Assembly: GCA_011390935.1 (NCBI GenBank)
Contig: JAABRL010000005.1
Location: 136,166-190,134, forward strand
Direction: 5' to 3'
From: Gemmatimonas sp.
GTDB lineage: Bacteria > Gemmatimonadota > Gemmatimonadetes > Gemmatimonadales > Gemmatimonadaceae
DNA length: 53,969 bases
This document shows positions 46,393-53,916 of this stretch, in pieces. The notes under the pieces were generated by a model, which was not told the DNA's origin, did not search any database, and saw nothing but the letters and a program-made list of their open reading frames with translations. Within the stretch, counting starts at the first letter, position 1, and each line of letters starts with the position of its first letter. The translations under genes and the position numbers were made by a program.

Positions 46393-47302
46393 CGCGGCCC
46401 TCCACAGTCGGCTTGGTGGCGCGCACGAAGCCCGAGAAGAATCGGTTGTGCATGCCGTCCATGGTCTCGTCGTGCGCCACGCCGGTCTGACGGTGAAACT
46501 CGAGCGCATCGGCCGCGCTGTATTCGCGTGTCGGTTCCACGGACGCGTCCTCGAAGCCCGCCTCGCCGAGCAGCCGCAGGAACTCGGTTTCGTCCATCGC
46601 GCCCGCCAGGCACGCGACCCACGCCGCCATGCTCTGTCGCACCGCCGCGGGCACCACGCCACGTGAGAGTACATCGCTCACCGCAAACCGGCCGCCGGGC
46701 TTGAGCACACGGAACGCCTCGCGCAGCACCGTGCGCTTGTCGGCGGACAAGTTGATCACGCAGTTGGAGATGATCACATCCACCGACGCATCGGGGAGCG
46801 GAATCTGCTCGATGTGGCCGCGCAGAAACTCCACGTTGGTGAGCCCGGACTCGGCCTGGTTGCGACGCGCCAGCGCGAGCATTTCATCGGTCATGTCGAG
46901 TCCGTACGCCTTGCCGGTTGGCCCCACCCGACGCGCGGAGAGCAGCACGTCGATCCCGCCGCCGGATCCGAGGTCGAGCACCACCTCACCCGCCCGCAGC
47001 TCGGCGAGCGCCGTGGGGTTGCCGCAGCCGAGCGAAGCGAGCACGGCGCCCGACGGCAGCTGAGCGCGTTCGGTGTCGTCATAGAGGTTGTCCGAGATGG
47101 GGTCCACCGCGGTGGCCACGCTGGCCCAACTGGTCTCAGCGCCGCCGCAGCACCCGCCGGCACTCTCATTGGGTTCGACCGGTCCGCAACAGGAGGCACG
47201 TTGGCCGCTGGCGGCGACGGTCGCCGCCGCGCCGTAGTGGGCCTGGACCGACTGCGTGAGCGACTCGTCGGCGGCGTTGTGCAGGGGAAGTGGGGTGGCC
47301 AT
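46385..47302 (-). CDS. arsM: Arsenite S-adenosylmethionine methyltransferase
   Basis: Methylates As(III) stepwise to methylated, partly volatile forms. The 305-residue protein begins with a Cys-rich segment (C38, C39, C51, C52), followed by the SAM fold with VLDLGSGGGIDVLLSAR and YGLDMTDEMLALAR. The three cysteines expected in active ArsM are visible: LGCGNP, ISNCVINLS and AWVACLAGA. The C-terminal part is the usual ArsM lid. ATG 47302 has GGAG 6 nt upstream; an in-frame ATG at 47314 lies within the leader. An ATCAA-N6-TTGAT repeat sits just upstream, suggesting its own ArsR control. There is no arsenite pump or arsenate reductase in the window. Confidence 0.95.
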   Translation of the reverse strand: MATPLPLHNAADESLTQSVQAHYGAAATVAASGQRASCCGPVEPNESAGGCCGGAETSWASVATAVDPISDNLYDDTERAQLPSGAVLASLGCGNPTALAELRAGEVVLDLGSGGGIDVLLSARRVGPTGKAYGLDMTDEMLALARRNQAESGLTNVEFLRGHIEQIPLPDASVDVIISNCVINLSADKRTVLREAFRVLKPGGRFAVSDVLSRGVVPAAVRQSMAAWVACLAGAMDETEFLRLLGEAGFEDASVEPTREYSAADALEFHRQTGVAHDETMDGMHNRFFSGFVRATKPTVEGRDA

Positions 47303-47311
47303 GACGAACTC

Positions 47312-47329
47312 CATCAAAAAATGTTGATG
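47312..47329 (-). promoter_or_regulatory. Putative ArsR operator in the arsM leader
   Basis: CATCAA-N6-TTGATG inverted repeat, 10 nt upstream of the arsM ATG and matching the ATCAA-N6-TTGAT half-sites of the palindrome at the arsR promoter. The repetition of the same half-site at the only two leader regions of the cluster supports a shared regulator, most simply ArsR. I saw no convincing -35/-10 pair around it. Confidence 0.6.
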
Positions 47330-47381
47330 CATTTGGCCGCAGCAAGGCGGCAATGGACGTGCGGGGGACAGCGGGAACGGC

Positions 47382-47690
47382 TCAGCCGCAGCAGCGTGGC
47401 CCGGTCACCGGGCCAAGATCGCCGAGGGCGTCCTGCATCGAGGCCAGTGCCTCGGGTTCGAGCTGGTACCAGCTCCACCGGCCGTCTTTGCGATCGGAGA
47501 CCAACCCCGCTTCGCGAAGCACGCGCAGGTGAAAGGAGAGGCGTGACTGCGCCGCGTCGAGGGCGCTCTGCAGATCGCACACACAGCACTCGCCCCCCTG
47601 CAGCATGGCCAGAATGGCCAGCCGCGTCGGATCGGAGAGTGCGTGGAAGCGACGCGCGAGCGTCTGCCGGTCGGCGGCCGTGATGGTCAT
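47382..47690 (-). CDS. arsR: ArsR-family metalloregulatory repressor
   Basis: A 102-residue winged-helix repressor released from DNA by As(III). The HTH reads FHALSDPTRLAILAMLQGGE with LQSALDAAQSRLSFHLRVLREAGLVSDRKDGRW (parts quoted), and the metal-site motif ECCVCDL has the three clustered Cys of the classical ArsR alpha-3 site; RCCG ends the protein. ATG 47690 lies only 5 nt after a -10 box, so the transcript is probably leaderless; a TTG at 47699 is in frame but inside the promoter. arsM follows after 79 nt. Confidence 0.95.
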   Translation of the reverse strand: MTITAADRQTLARRFHALSDPTRLAILAMLQGGECCVCDLQSALDAAQSRLSFHLRVLREAGLVSDRKDGRWSWYQLEPEALASMQDALGDLGPVTGPRCCG

Positions 47691-47695
47691 ATCGA

Positions 47696-47725
47696 ACAAT
47701 ACATCAACAGCTGTTGATATGTCAA
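47696..47725 (-). promoter_or_regulatory. arsR promoter with operator palindrome in its spacer
   Basis: Minus strand: -35 TTGACA (47720-47725), 18-nt spacer, -10 TATTGT (47696-47701). The spacer contains the perfect 16-bp palindrome ATCAACAGCTGTTGAT (47703-47718), an ATCAA-N6-TTGAT site as bound by ArsR/SmtB-family repressors. A repressor here would block RNA polymerase directly, giving autoregulation. The -35 overlaps the stop codon of the upstream purine nucleoside phosphorylase gene. The predicted start point is at or next to the A of the arsR ATG. Confidence 0.75.
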
Positions 47726-48606
47726 TCGCCGGCCGTTGCCAGCTCCTTCACGAAACCGGTCACCAGCTGCTGGAACCGCTCCGCGGCCTCGCGCCCCACC
47801 TGCAGCACCTCGGCATGATCGAGCGGCGCCGGGCTGAGTCCCGCCGCCTTGTTCGTGATCAGCGAGATCGCCGCCACGCGCATCCCGAGTGCGCGCGCCA
47901 CCACGACTTCCGGCACGGTGGACATGCCCACCGCATCGGCGCCGAACTTCTCGAGCATGCGCACCTCCGCCGGTGTCTCATACGTGGGACCCAGCAATCC
48001 CATGTACACCCCGTCCTTGAGGTCGATGCCGAGGGCATGCGCCACGCGGTGCAGCGCGGCCCGCAGCCCCGCGTCGTACGGCTCCGCCATGTCCGGGAAG
48101 CGCTCGTCGCCGGGTTGCACCGGACCGTGCAGCGGATTGCGGAACATCAGATTGATGTGATCGGCGACCAGCATCAGATCGCCCGGCGCGAAGGTGCGGT
48201 TGATGCCGCCCGCGGCATTCGACGCGAGGTAGACGGGGGCGCCGAGCGCGTGCAGTACACGCACCGGATAGCCGGCGATCGCCGGTGCATGGCCCTCGTA
48301 CAGGTGCAAGCGCCCGGCCAGCATGACCACCGGCACCTCGTCGAGACGGCCCACGATCACCTGCCCCGCGTGTCCCGACACCGTCGCGGCCGGAAATCCC
48401 GGCACATCGGCAAACGGGATGTGCACGGCATCCTTCACCTGCAGCGCCAACCCGCCGAGGCCGCTGCCGAGCACGATGCCGCACACCGGTCGGGCGAACC
48501 GATCACCGGCACGACGACGAATCGCGTCGGCGGCCAGCCCGGCCTCATGCGCGCCGGGCGCATCGCTCGGCACGGCCATGGCGGCGGTACGAAAGGGCAT
48601 GTTCAT
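47722..48606 (-). CDS. Purine nucleoside phosphorylase (class I, trimeric type)
   Basis: Splits inosine/guanosine with phosphate to base and ribose-1-phosphate. The 294-residue protein shows GIVLGSGLGGLA, the GHAGQVIVGRL loop, GRLHLYEG, LASNAAGGIN, the GVYMGLLGPTYETPAEVRML segment (parts quoted), GADAVGMSTVPEVVVAR and SLITNKAAG with the base-binding Asn. These define class I PNP rather than MTA phosphorylase. The ATG shares ATGA with the stop of the adenosine deaminase gene, so deamination of adenosine and phosphorolysis of the inosine product are encoded together. Confidence 0.95.
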   Translation of the reverse strand: MNMPFRTAAMAVPSDAPGAHEAGLAADAIRRRAGDRFARPVCGIVLGSGLGGLALQVKDAVHIPFADVPGFPAATVSGHAGQVIVGRLDEVPVVMLAGRLHLYEGHAPAIAGYPVRVLHALGAPVYLASNAAGGINRTFAPGDLMLVADHINLMFRNPLHGPVQPGDERFPDMAEPYDAGLRAALHRVAHALGIDLKDGVYMGLLGPTYETPAEVRMLEKFGADAVGMSTVPEVVVARALGMRVAAISLITNKAAGLSPAPLDHAEVLQVGREAAERFQQLVTGFVKELATAGD

Positions 48607-49691
48607 GCCGATGCTCCCGCTGGCTCGGTATCGAGCAGCACGCCGCCGAACTCCGCGCGGAGCAGCGCCATGTCCCGCTCGGCGTTCGCACGCAGGACCC
48701 GACGCTCAGGCAGCGGCAAGAAGGAGGCCTCGAACGCCTGCAGCGAAAGCGCCGATAGCACGTCCAGGTCGAAGCCCAGCTGATCGGCGCAACGCGCATA
48801 CTCTTCCGTGAGCGTCACACCACTCATGAGCCGATTGTCGGTGTTGATCGTGACGCAGACACCGGCCTCGTGCTGCGCCTTGATCGGATGCTCCGCGAAG
48901 GTGGGGGCCACGCGCGTCTGCACATTGCTCGTGGGGCACACTTCGAGCGCAATGCCGCGATCGCGCACATACGCCAGCAACGACGGATCCTCGCCCAGCC
49001 GGGTGCCGTGACCAATACGATCGGCGCCGCACAGGTGCACGGCTTCGCGGATGGATTCGGCGCCCGCGCCTTCCCCCGCGTGCACCGTGACCGCGAGATC
49101 GTGTGCGCGCGCGAAGGCAAACGCCGTGGCGAATGAACGCGCCGGATTCTCTGCCTCGCCACCCGCCAGGTCGAACGCCACCACGCCAAGCGTGCGGTGC
49201 GCCGCCGCCAGCTCCGCCATCTCCAGCGCGTGCGACGGGCCCAGATTGCGCAGCGCGCAGATGATGCTGCGCGCCACGGTACCCGTCTCGCGCTCGCCCC
49301 GACGGAGTCCACGATGCACGGCCGTCACCACCTCGTCGAGCGAGAGCGCACCGCGCGCATTCAACGTAGGACACCAGCGCACTTCCACGTAGCGCACGCC
49401 GTCTTCCGCGGAATCGATCACGAGTTCGTGCGCAATGCGTTCAAGCGACTCGGCGTCCTGCATCACGGCGAGCGTGATCTCGAATCGCGCGAGATAGTCG
49501 CCGAGATTGCGTGCGTCATCCACCCGCATGAAGTCGCCGAGGGACGCGAGATCGGGCACCGGGAGCGCGACGCCTCGTTCCACCGCGAGCGCATGCAACG
49601 TCTCCGGCCGCAATGACCCATCGAGGTGCACGTGCAGCTCCGCCTTGGGGAGGCGCTGCAGCAGCGCGTAGCCGGCCGCGGAGACCGTCAT
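48603..49691 (-). CDS. add: Adenosine deaminase
   Basis: Converts adenosine and deoxyadenosine to inosine forms. The 362-residue TIM-barrel protein has the zinc ligands H20/H22 in ELHVHLDGS, VTVHAGEGAG (zinc His and adjacent catalytic Glu region), RIGHGTRL and VTINTDNRL with the last ligand Asp. Lengths and motifs match true ADA; adenine deaminases of the same family are close relatives, so substrate preference is not certain. The ATG at 49691 overlaps the stop of the upstream small gene (ATGA) and its stop overlaps the phosphorylase start. Confidence 0.93.
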   Translation of the reverse strand: MTVSAAGYALLQRLPKAELHVHLDGSLRPETLHALAVERGVALPVPDLASLGDFMRVDDARNLGDYLARFEITLAVMQDAESLERIAHELVIDSAEDGVRYVEVRWCPTLNARGALSLDEVVTAVHRGLRRGERETGTVARSIICALRNLGPSHALEMAELAAAHRTLGVVAFDLAGGEAENPARSFATAFAFARAHDLAVTVHAGEGAGAESIREAVHLCGADRIGHGTRLGEDPSLLAYVRDRGIALEVCPTSNVQTRVAPTFAEHPIKAQHEAGVCVTINTDNRLMSGVTLTEEYARCADQLGFDLDVLSALSLQAFEASFLPLPERRVLRANAERDMALLRAEFGGVLLDTEPAGASA

Positions 49692-49975
49692 GCGTCGCCC
49701 TCGGCGAGTTCAAGGCTGGTCGCGCGCACGGGCAGCAGGCGATAGATCGCGCCGCCATGCGCTGGGGCATCCACCCCAATGGGCAGACCGCGACTGTCGG
49801 TCAGTCGCTGGGTGCCCGCGACGAGGGCATCGGCGGCGGTGGCATCGAAGGCGCGCACCACGTCGAGCGCAGACGCACCGCGTGGTACCGAGACGCCGCG
49901 TTCGTTCACGTAGGCACGGAGCGCGTCGGGCTCGCGGACGGGCGCATCATCAGGGACGGACACAGAGCTGTTCAT
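49688..49975 (-). CDS. Small uncharacterised protein coupled to adenosine deaminase, possibly beta-grasp
   Basis: A 95-residue protein not recognised by family. VNERGVSVPRGASALDVVRAF followed by a middle stretch and GLPIGVDAPAHGGAIYRLLPVRA recalls the strand-strand-helix...strand order of small beta-grasp (ThiS/TGS-like) domains, but there is no C-terminal GG, so a sulfur-carrier role is unlikely. It has no signal peptide or membrane segment. ATG 49975 is preferred to a TTG six nt upstream. The stop overlaps the adenosine deaminase start in ATGA, so it is surely expressed with add and the phosphorylase; a regulatory or scaffold role in purine salvage is only a guess. Confidence 0.8.
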   Translation of the reverse strand: MNSSVSVPDDAPVREPDALRAYVNERGVSVPRGASALDVVRAFDATAADALVAGTQRLTDSRGLPIGVDAPAHGGAIYRLLPVRATSLELAEGDA

Positions 49976-49981
49976 GCACAA

Positions 49982-49987
49982 AGTATA
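49982..49987 (-). promoter_or_regulatory. -10 box directly ahead of the small-gene-add-pnp operon
   Basis: Minus strand TATACT (5 of 6 to consensus) lies 6 nt before the ATG at 49975, so transcription would start at or next to the start codon and the mRNA would be leaderless. No -35 match is seen at 16-18 nt and there is no ribosome site, which fits a leaderless start but does not prove it. Confidence 0.4.
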
Positions 49988-50240
49988 GAGGGGCGCCGGG
50001 GCGTTCGCCTACCCGCCGCGCGTCCGGGCCCGTTGTCGCGTGCTCGTCACAGCGTCGGGCGCCGGTTGCCCACCGCAGGCTTCGCAACGAGCTTTCGACG
50101 ACGCACTGCAGGTCCCGTTGTCCGGCGCCCGAACGCCCGAGCCGGCCTCCGATACCGAACCGTGACCGAATCGTCGCTTCGCGGTCACGCCTCACCAGCA
50201 TCCTGATGATCGTATCGAATCTGTTGCGAGGCTGTTGCGC

Positions 50241-50882
50241 ATGAAGCCCCTGATCTTCGGCATCGCCGGCGGCACGGGGTCCGGCAAATCCACGGTGGCC
50301 CGCAAAGTCGCGGATGCCCTCGGTGACGCGTCGGTCGCCTTCATCGAAATGGATTCGTACTACCGGGACTTTTCGCATCTGTCCCGGCACGAACTGCACC
50401 ATCACGTGAACTGGGACCACCCGGATGCGTTCGACGTGGAGTTGCTGGCCTCGCACGTGGAGGCGCTGGCACGCGGCGAGGCCGTCGAGGTTCCGGTCTA
50501 CGAGTTCGCGACGCATTCGCGAAGCGCGGCAGTGCGACGAGTGGAACCGGCGGATGTCATTGTCATCGATGGCATCCTGCTGCTCGCCGATGAGCGGGTT
50601 CGCGCGGTTTGCGATGTGAAGGTTTACGTGGACGCCGATCCGGACATTCGCCTCATTCGGCGGATTCGCCGAGATCTGGCCGACCGTGGCCGTACGCTGG
50701 ACTCGATCCTTGATCAATATCTGTCCACGGTCCAGCCCATGCATCTGCAGTTTGTCGAGCCGAGCAAACGCTACGCCGACGTCATCGTCCCCCGGGGCGG
50801 CAGCAACACGGTGGCCATCGAGATGCTGGTGGCCAAGATCCAGCGCCGTCTGACCGGCCGCAGCGCGCCGCGGCCATCATGA
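50241..50882 (+). CDS. udk: Uridine kinase
   Basis: Salvage kinase making UMP/CMP from uridine/cytidine. The 213-residue protein starts FGIAGGTGSGKSTVARKV (Walker A), with IEMDSYYRDFSHLS, NWDHPDAFDVELL (nucleoside-binding region), VPVYEFATHSR, VIVIDGILLLADERVR (Walker B) and DIRLIRRIRRDLADRGR. ATG 50241 with GAGG 9 nt upstream is chosen over an in-frame TTG at 50235. The stop overlaps the response regulator start (ATGA). The 265-nt divergent gap to the purine salvage operon places pyrimidine and purine salvage back to back. Confidence 0.95.
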   Translation: MKPLIFGIAGGTGSGKSTVARKVADALGDASVAFIEMDSYYRDFSHLSRHELHHHVNWDHPDAFDVELLASHVEALARGEAVEVPVYEFATHSRSAAVRRVEPADVIVIDGILLLADERVRAVCDVKVYVDADPDIRLIRRIRRDLADRGRTLDSILDQYLSTVQPMHLQFVEPSKRYADVIVPRGGSNTVAIEMLVAKIQRRLTGRSAPRPS

Positions 50883-51598
50883 ATCCACCTCCCGTGGTCG
50901 CTGATCGCGTGCTGGTGGTAGACGACGAGCCGGAAATCGTCGCGCTCGTGGCCTATCACCTCGCGAAGGCGGGTTACCGCGTGTCCACGGCCGCCAGCGG
51001 TCAGGACGCGCTCGATATGGCACGGCGTGAGCGGCCAGCGCTCGTGGTGCTCGACCTGATGCTGCCGGGGATGTCGGGGTTCGAAGTCCTCGAGAGTCTG
51101 CGCAGCGACGATAGTACGCGCGACGTGGCGGTGCTCATGCTGACGGCGCGGCGCGAAGAGGTCGATCGTATTCGCGGCCTGTCGCTCGGTGCCGATGATT
51201 ACCTCACCAAGCCGTTTTCTCCGCAGGAGCTGGTGCTGCGGGTCGCGGCGATCCTGCGCCGTGCCGCGCAGCCGCAGCCCGCGAGCGCGGACACGTTGCA
51301 TATTGGCCCCATTCGCATTGACCGAGCGGCGCTGTCGGTGCACGTTGACGAGCAGGTCATCGACCTCACCCCAACCGAGTACAAGCTGTTGATCACGTTG
51401 GCGGAGCGGCGCGGGCGCGTCCAGGGTCGGGGTCACCTGCTCGAAACCGTTTGGGATGCGGCCCCGGACATTCAGACGCGCACGGTGGACATGCACGTGC
51501 AGCGGCTGCGCGCCAAGCTTGGCCCCGCGGGCGACCTGATCGAAACGGTGCGGGGATTCGGGTACCGACTCCGGTCGTCGCAGGGGAGAAGCAACTGA
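50879..51598 (+). CDS. OmpR/PhoB-family response regulator
   Basis: Transcription regulator of 239 residues. Receiver: D15/D16 in VVDDEPEI, phospho-acceptor D59 in VVLDLMLPGMSG, K111 in DDYLTKPFS. The C-terminal winged helix (about 140-235) has IDLTPTEYKLLITLAERRGRV, RTVDMHVQRLRAKLG and TVRGFGYRL. It most resembles PhoB. The start ATG overlaps the udk stop (ATGA), an unusual partner; the kinase gene follows after 22 nt. No phosphate-transport gene is in the window, so the phosphate role suggested by similarity is not supported by context. Confidence 0.95.
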   Translation: MNPPPVVADRVLVVDDEPEIVALVAYHLAKAGYRVSTAASGQDALDMARRERPALVVLDLMLPGMSGFEVLESLRSDDSTRDVAVLMLTARREEVDRIRGLSLGADDYLTKPFSPQELVLRVAAILRRAAQPQPASADTLHIGPIRIDRAALSVHVDEQVIDLTPTEYKLLITLAERRGRVQGRGHLLETVWDAAPDIQTRTVDMHVQRLRAKLGPAGDLIETVRGFGYRLRSSQGRSN

Positions 51599-51620
51599 TC
51601 CGCACCGCTGGTGTGTTCAC

Positions 51621-53018
51621 ATGCGCCTGAGCCGTCGCCTGCTCCTGTTCACAGGGGCACTCGTGACGGCCGGCGCGGTGCTCGCGGCGGTTGTGACAGA
51701 CCGCCGCATCGCACAGGCTCGCGACGTTGGCGCTGGAACCGGCGCGATCGACGCCGAGGCGTTGCGCCGCGGGGTGCAGCGCGACCTCGCGCTCGGCGCG
51801 GCGGCCCTGCTGCTGGTCGGGGGCGCCGCCTCGCGACTGATCGCGCGGTCCGTGACCACGCCGCTTGGCGAGCTGGGTGAGGTGTCACGAGCCCTTGCCT
51901 CGGGCGATGTGAGCCGACGGCCGGCACGGTACGGTACCGGGGATGTCTCGGATCTCGCCGAGTCGCTCCGACGCCTCGCCGAACAATCCAGCGCGCGCCT
52001 CTCCGCCCTGCAAGCGGAAGAGGCCTTGCTGGCCGCCCTCACCGAATCGCTCAACGAAGGGGTGATCGCGGTCGACGAAAAGCAGCAGGTGGTGCGCATC
52101 AATGAAACGGCGCGACAGATCCTGCGTCTGCGCGAGCCGGTGCCCTTCCCGGCCGACTTTCTGCCACGTGATCGCACGCTGCGCGAGTCGCTGGCCGCGG
52201 TGCTGAGCGGCGAGATTGCGCAACCATCGGAGGTGCGCGTTGACGACCGCACGCTGTCGCTCACGGCACGTCCGCTGCCTGCCGGTGGTGCGATCCTCGC
52301 CCTCTACGATCTCACGCCGTTTCGTCGGCTCGAGGCCGTTCGGCGTGACTTCGTAGCCAACGTATCGCATGAGTTGCGCACGCCGCTTACCGTGATCAGC
52401 GGCTTCGTGGAAACGCTGTCCGACGACGAGCTGCCGCGCGATCTGCGCAAGCAGTTCCTCGGCATGACGGAGTCGAACGTGCGGCGCATGCAGCGCATCG
52501 TGGATGACCTGCTCGACCTGTCCCGCATCGAGTCCGGCGGCTGGCTCCCCAATCCATCGGAGCTCGACGTGCGTGCGCTCATGGCCGAGATCACCGCGCC
52601 GCTCGCGGCGCAGGCCACGTCAAAGGGCGTGCTGCTCGTCACGCGCATTGCCGCCGGTGGCGAATCCGCCTACATCGACCCCACGGCTGCGCGCCAGATT
52701 CTGAGCAACCTGACGGAGAACGCGCTCCGGCACACGAGCACCGGTTCGGTCACGCTGTTCGCCGACGCCTGTGCCGAGGGGGTGTGGCTCGGGGTGCGGG
52801 ACACCGGAACCGGGATTGCCGAAGAGCACCTGCCGCGCATTTTCGAACGGTTCTACCGGGCCGACCCGGGACGCTCGCGCGAAGCCGGGGGCACAGGCCT
52901 GGGGCTATCGATCGTGCGCCATCTGGCCGAAGCACACGGCGGGCGGATTCGCGCCGAGAGCATGATCGGGGCTGGCACCGAGATCGCCGTCCTGCTTCCG
53001 CCCGCGCCCTCGACCTGA
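51621..53018 (+). CDS. PhoR-like sensor histidine kinase
   Basis: Membrane kinase of 465 residues and partner of the preceding PhoB-type regulator. One helix at about 7-27, a very short external loop, a second at about 55-72, a HAMP-like region, a PAS domain (about 130-230: LTESLNEGVIAVDEKQQVVRINETA in part), HisKA with H250 in FVANVSHELRTPLTVISG, and HATPase_c with LTENALRHTSTGSVT, VRDTGTGIAEEHLPRIFERFY and GGTGLGLSIVRHL. The small external loop suggests sensing through a membrane or cytoplasmic partner, as PhoR does through PhoU/Pst. The stop is 10 nt from the converging sirtuin gene. Confidence 0.95.
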   Translation: MRLSRRLLLFTGALVTAGAVLAAVVTDRRIAQARDVGAGTGAIDAEALRRGVQRDLALGAAALLLVGGAASRLIARSVTTPLGELGEVSRALASGDVSRRPARYGTGDVSDLAESLRRLAEQSSARLSALQAEEALLAALTESLNEGVIAVDEKQQVVRINETARQILRLREPVPFPADFLPRDRTLRESLAAVLSGEIAQPSEVRVDDRTLSLTARPLPAGGAILALYDLTPFRRLEAVRRDFVANVSHELRTPLTVISGFVETLSDDELPRDLRKQFLGMTESNVRRMQRIVDDLLDLSRIESGGWLPNPSELDVRALMAEITAPLAAQATSKGVLLVTRIAAGGESAYIDPTAARQILSNLTENALRHTSTGSVTLFADACAEGVWLGVRDTGTGIAEEHLPRIFERFYRADPGRSREAGGTGLGLSIVRHLAEAHGGRIRAESMIGAGTEIAVLLPPAPST

Positions 53019-53028
53019 CCGGCGTCGA

Positions 53029-53916
53029 CTAGCGCCGTGCGGGCCACGCGCGGGCGGCGAGGCGCGGTAGCAGCGCCGCCGCACTGCCCATGAGTGGCAC
53101 AATCGACGGCCCGGTGCGCTGCCCTGCGAGGCTGGGGTTGATCACCAGCACCGTTGCCCCGTGCGACGCCGCGAGCCAGGGCAGTGACGCGGCTGGCTCC
53201 ACCATGTTGCTCGTACCCACGCTGAGGAAGACGTCGCAGGCGAAGGTCGCGGCGCGCGCCCGCTCCAGCGCGTCGGTGGGGAGCGCCTCGCCGAACCACA
53301 CCACGTCCGGGCGCAGCGGGGCGCCGCACAGCGCGCAGGGCGGCGGCGGCGTGGGCACGGCGTCTCCGCCGACCTCGTCCATTGCCAGCGGTGCCTCGAA
53401 CGCCGGCGAGCAGTCGGCGCTGCACCGTACCCGCATGAGACTGCCGTGCAGCGAGACCACGTCCTCGTGGCCGGCGGCCTCGTGGAGCCCGTCGACATTC
53501 TGCGTGAGCAGCGTGCACCGCGGCGACTTGTGCGCCAGATAAGCCAGCGCCTCGTGGGCCGGATTCGGCCTGGCCTGCCGCACCAGGGACCGGCGCAGCG
53601 CGTACCAGCTCCAGACGCGCGCCGGGTCTTCGGCGAAGGCTTCGGGCGTGGCCAGCTCCTCGGGGCGGAACTGCGACCACCAGCCCGTGAGCGCGTCGCG
53701 GAAGGTGGGAATGCCGCTCTCGGCAGAGACGCCGGCTCCCGTGAGGACCGTGACCACCTCCGACGACCGCAGCATGGCGGCGGCCGCCGAGAGGGCCTCA
53801 TCGAGGTCCTTGGGTAGCGCGCTTGGTGCCGGCGCGGGGGCCGGCATGGATACGAGGCGCGCACGGCCAGGATCGGCGGCCGCGCCTCGGGGGGAGGCAG
53901 GGTGCTTCGTGCTCAT
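53029..53916 (-). CDS. cobB: NAD-dependent protein deacylase, sirtuin (CobB-type)
   Basis: Removes acyl groups from lysines using NAD+. The 295-residue protein has VLTGAGVSAESGIPTFRD, LTQNVDGLHEAAGH (139-150), catalytic H157 in VSLHGSLM, zinc Cys pairs C165/C169 and C194/C197, RPDVVWFGEALP and SVGTSNMVEPAASLP. WSWYALRR contains Tyr105-x-x-Arg108, the class III signature associated with desuccinylation and demalonylation. ATG 53916 gives a Pro/Ala-rich N-terminus of about 40 residues before the fold; ATG 53847 (MPAPAPAPS) is an equally reasonable start. The gene begins 53 nt from the window end. Confidence 0.93.
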   Translation of the reverse strand: MSTKHPASPRGAAADPGRARLVSMPAPAPAPSALPKDLDEALSAAAAMLRSSEVVTVLTGAGVSAESGIPTFRDALTGWWSQFRPEELATPEAFAEDPARVWSWYALRRSLVRQARPNPAHEALAYLAHKSPRCTLLTQNVDGLHEAAGHEDVVSLHGSLMRVRCSADCSPAFEAPLAMDEVGGDAVPTPPPPCALCGAPLRPDVVWFGEALPTDALERARAATFACDVFLSVGTSNMVEPAASLPWLAASHGATVLVINPSLAGQRTGPSIVPLMGSAAALLPRLAARAWPARR

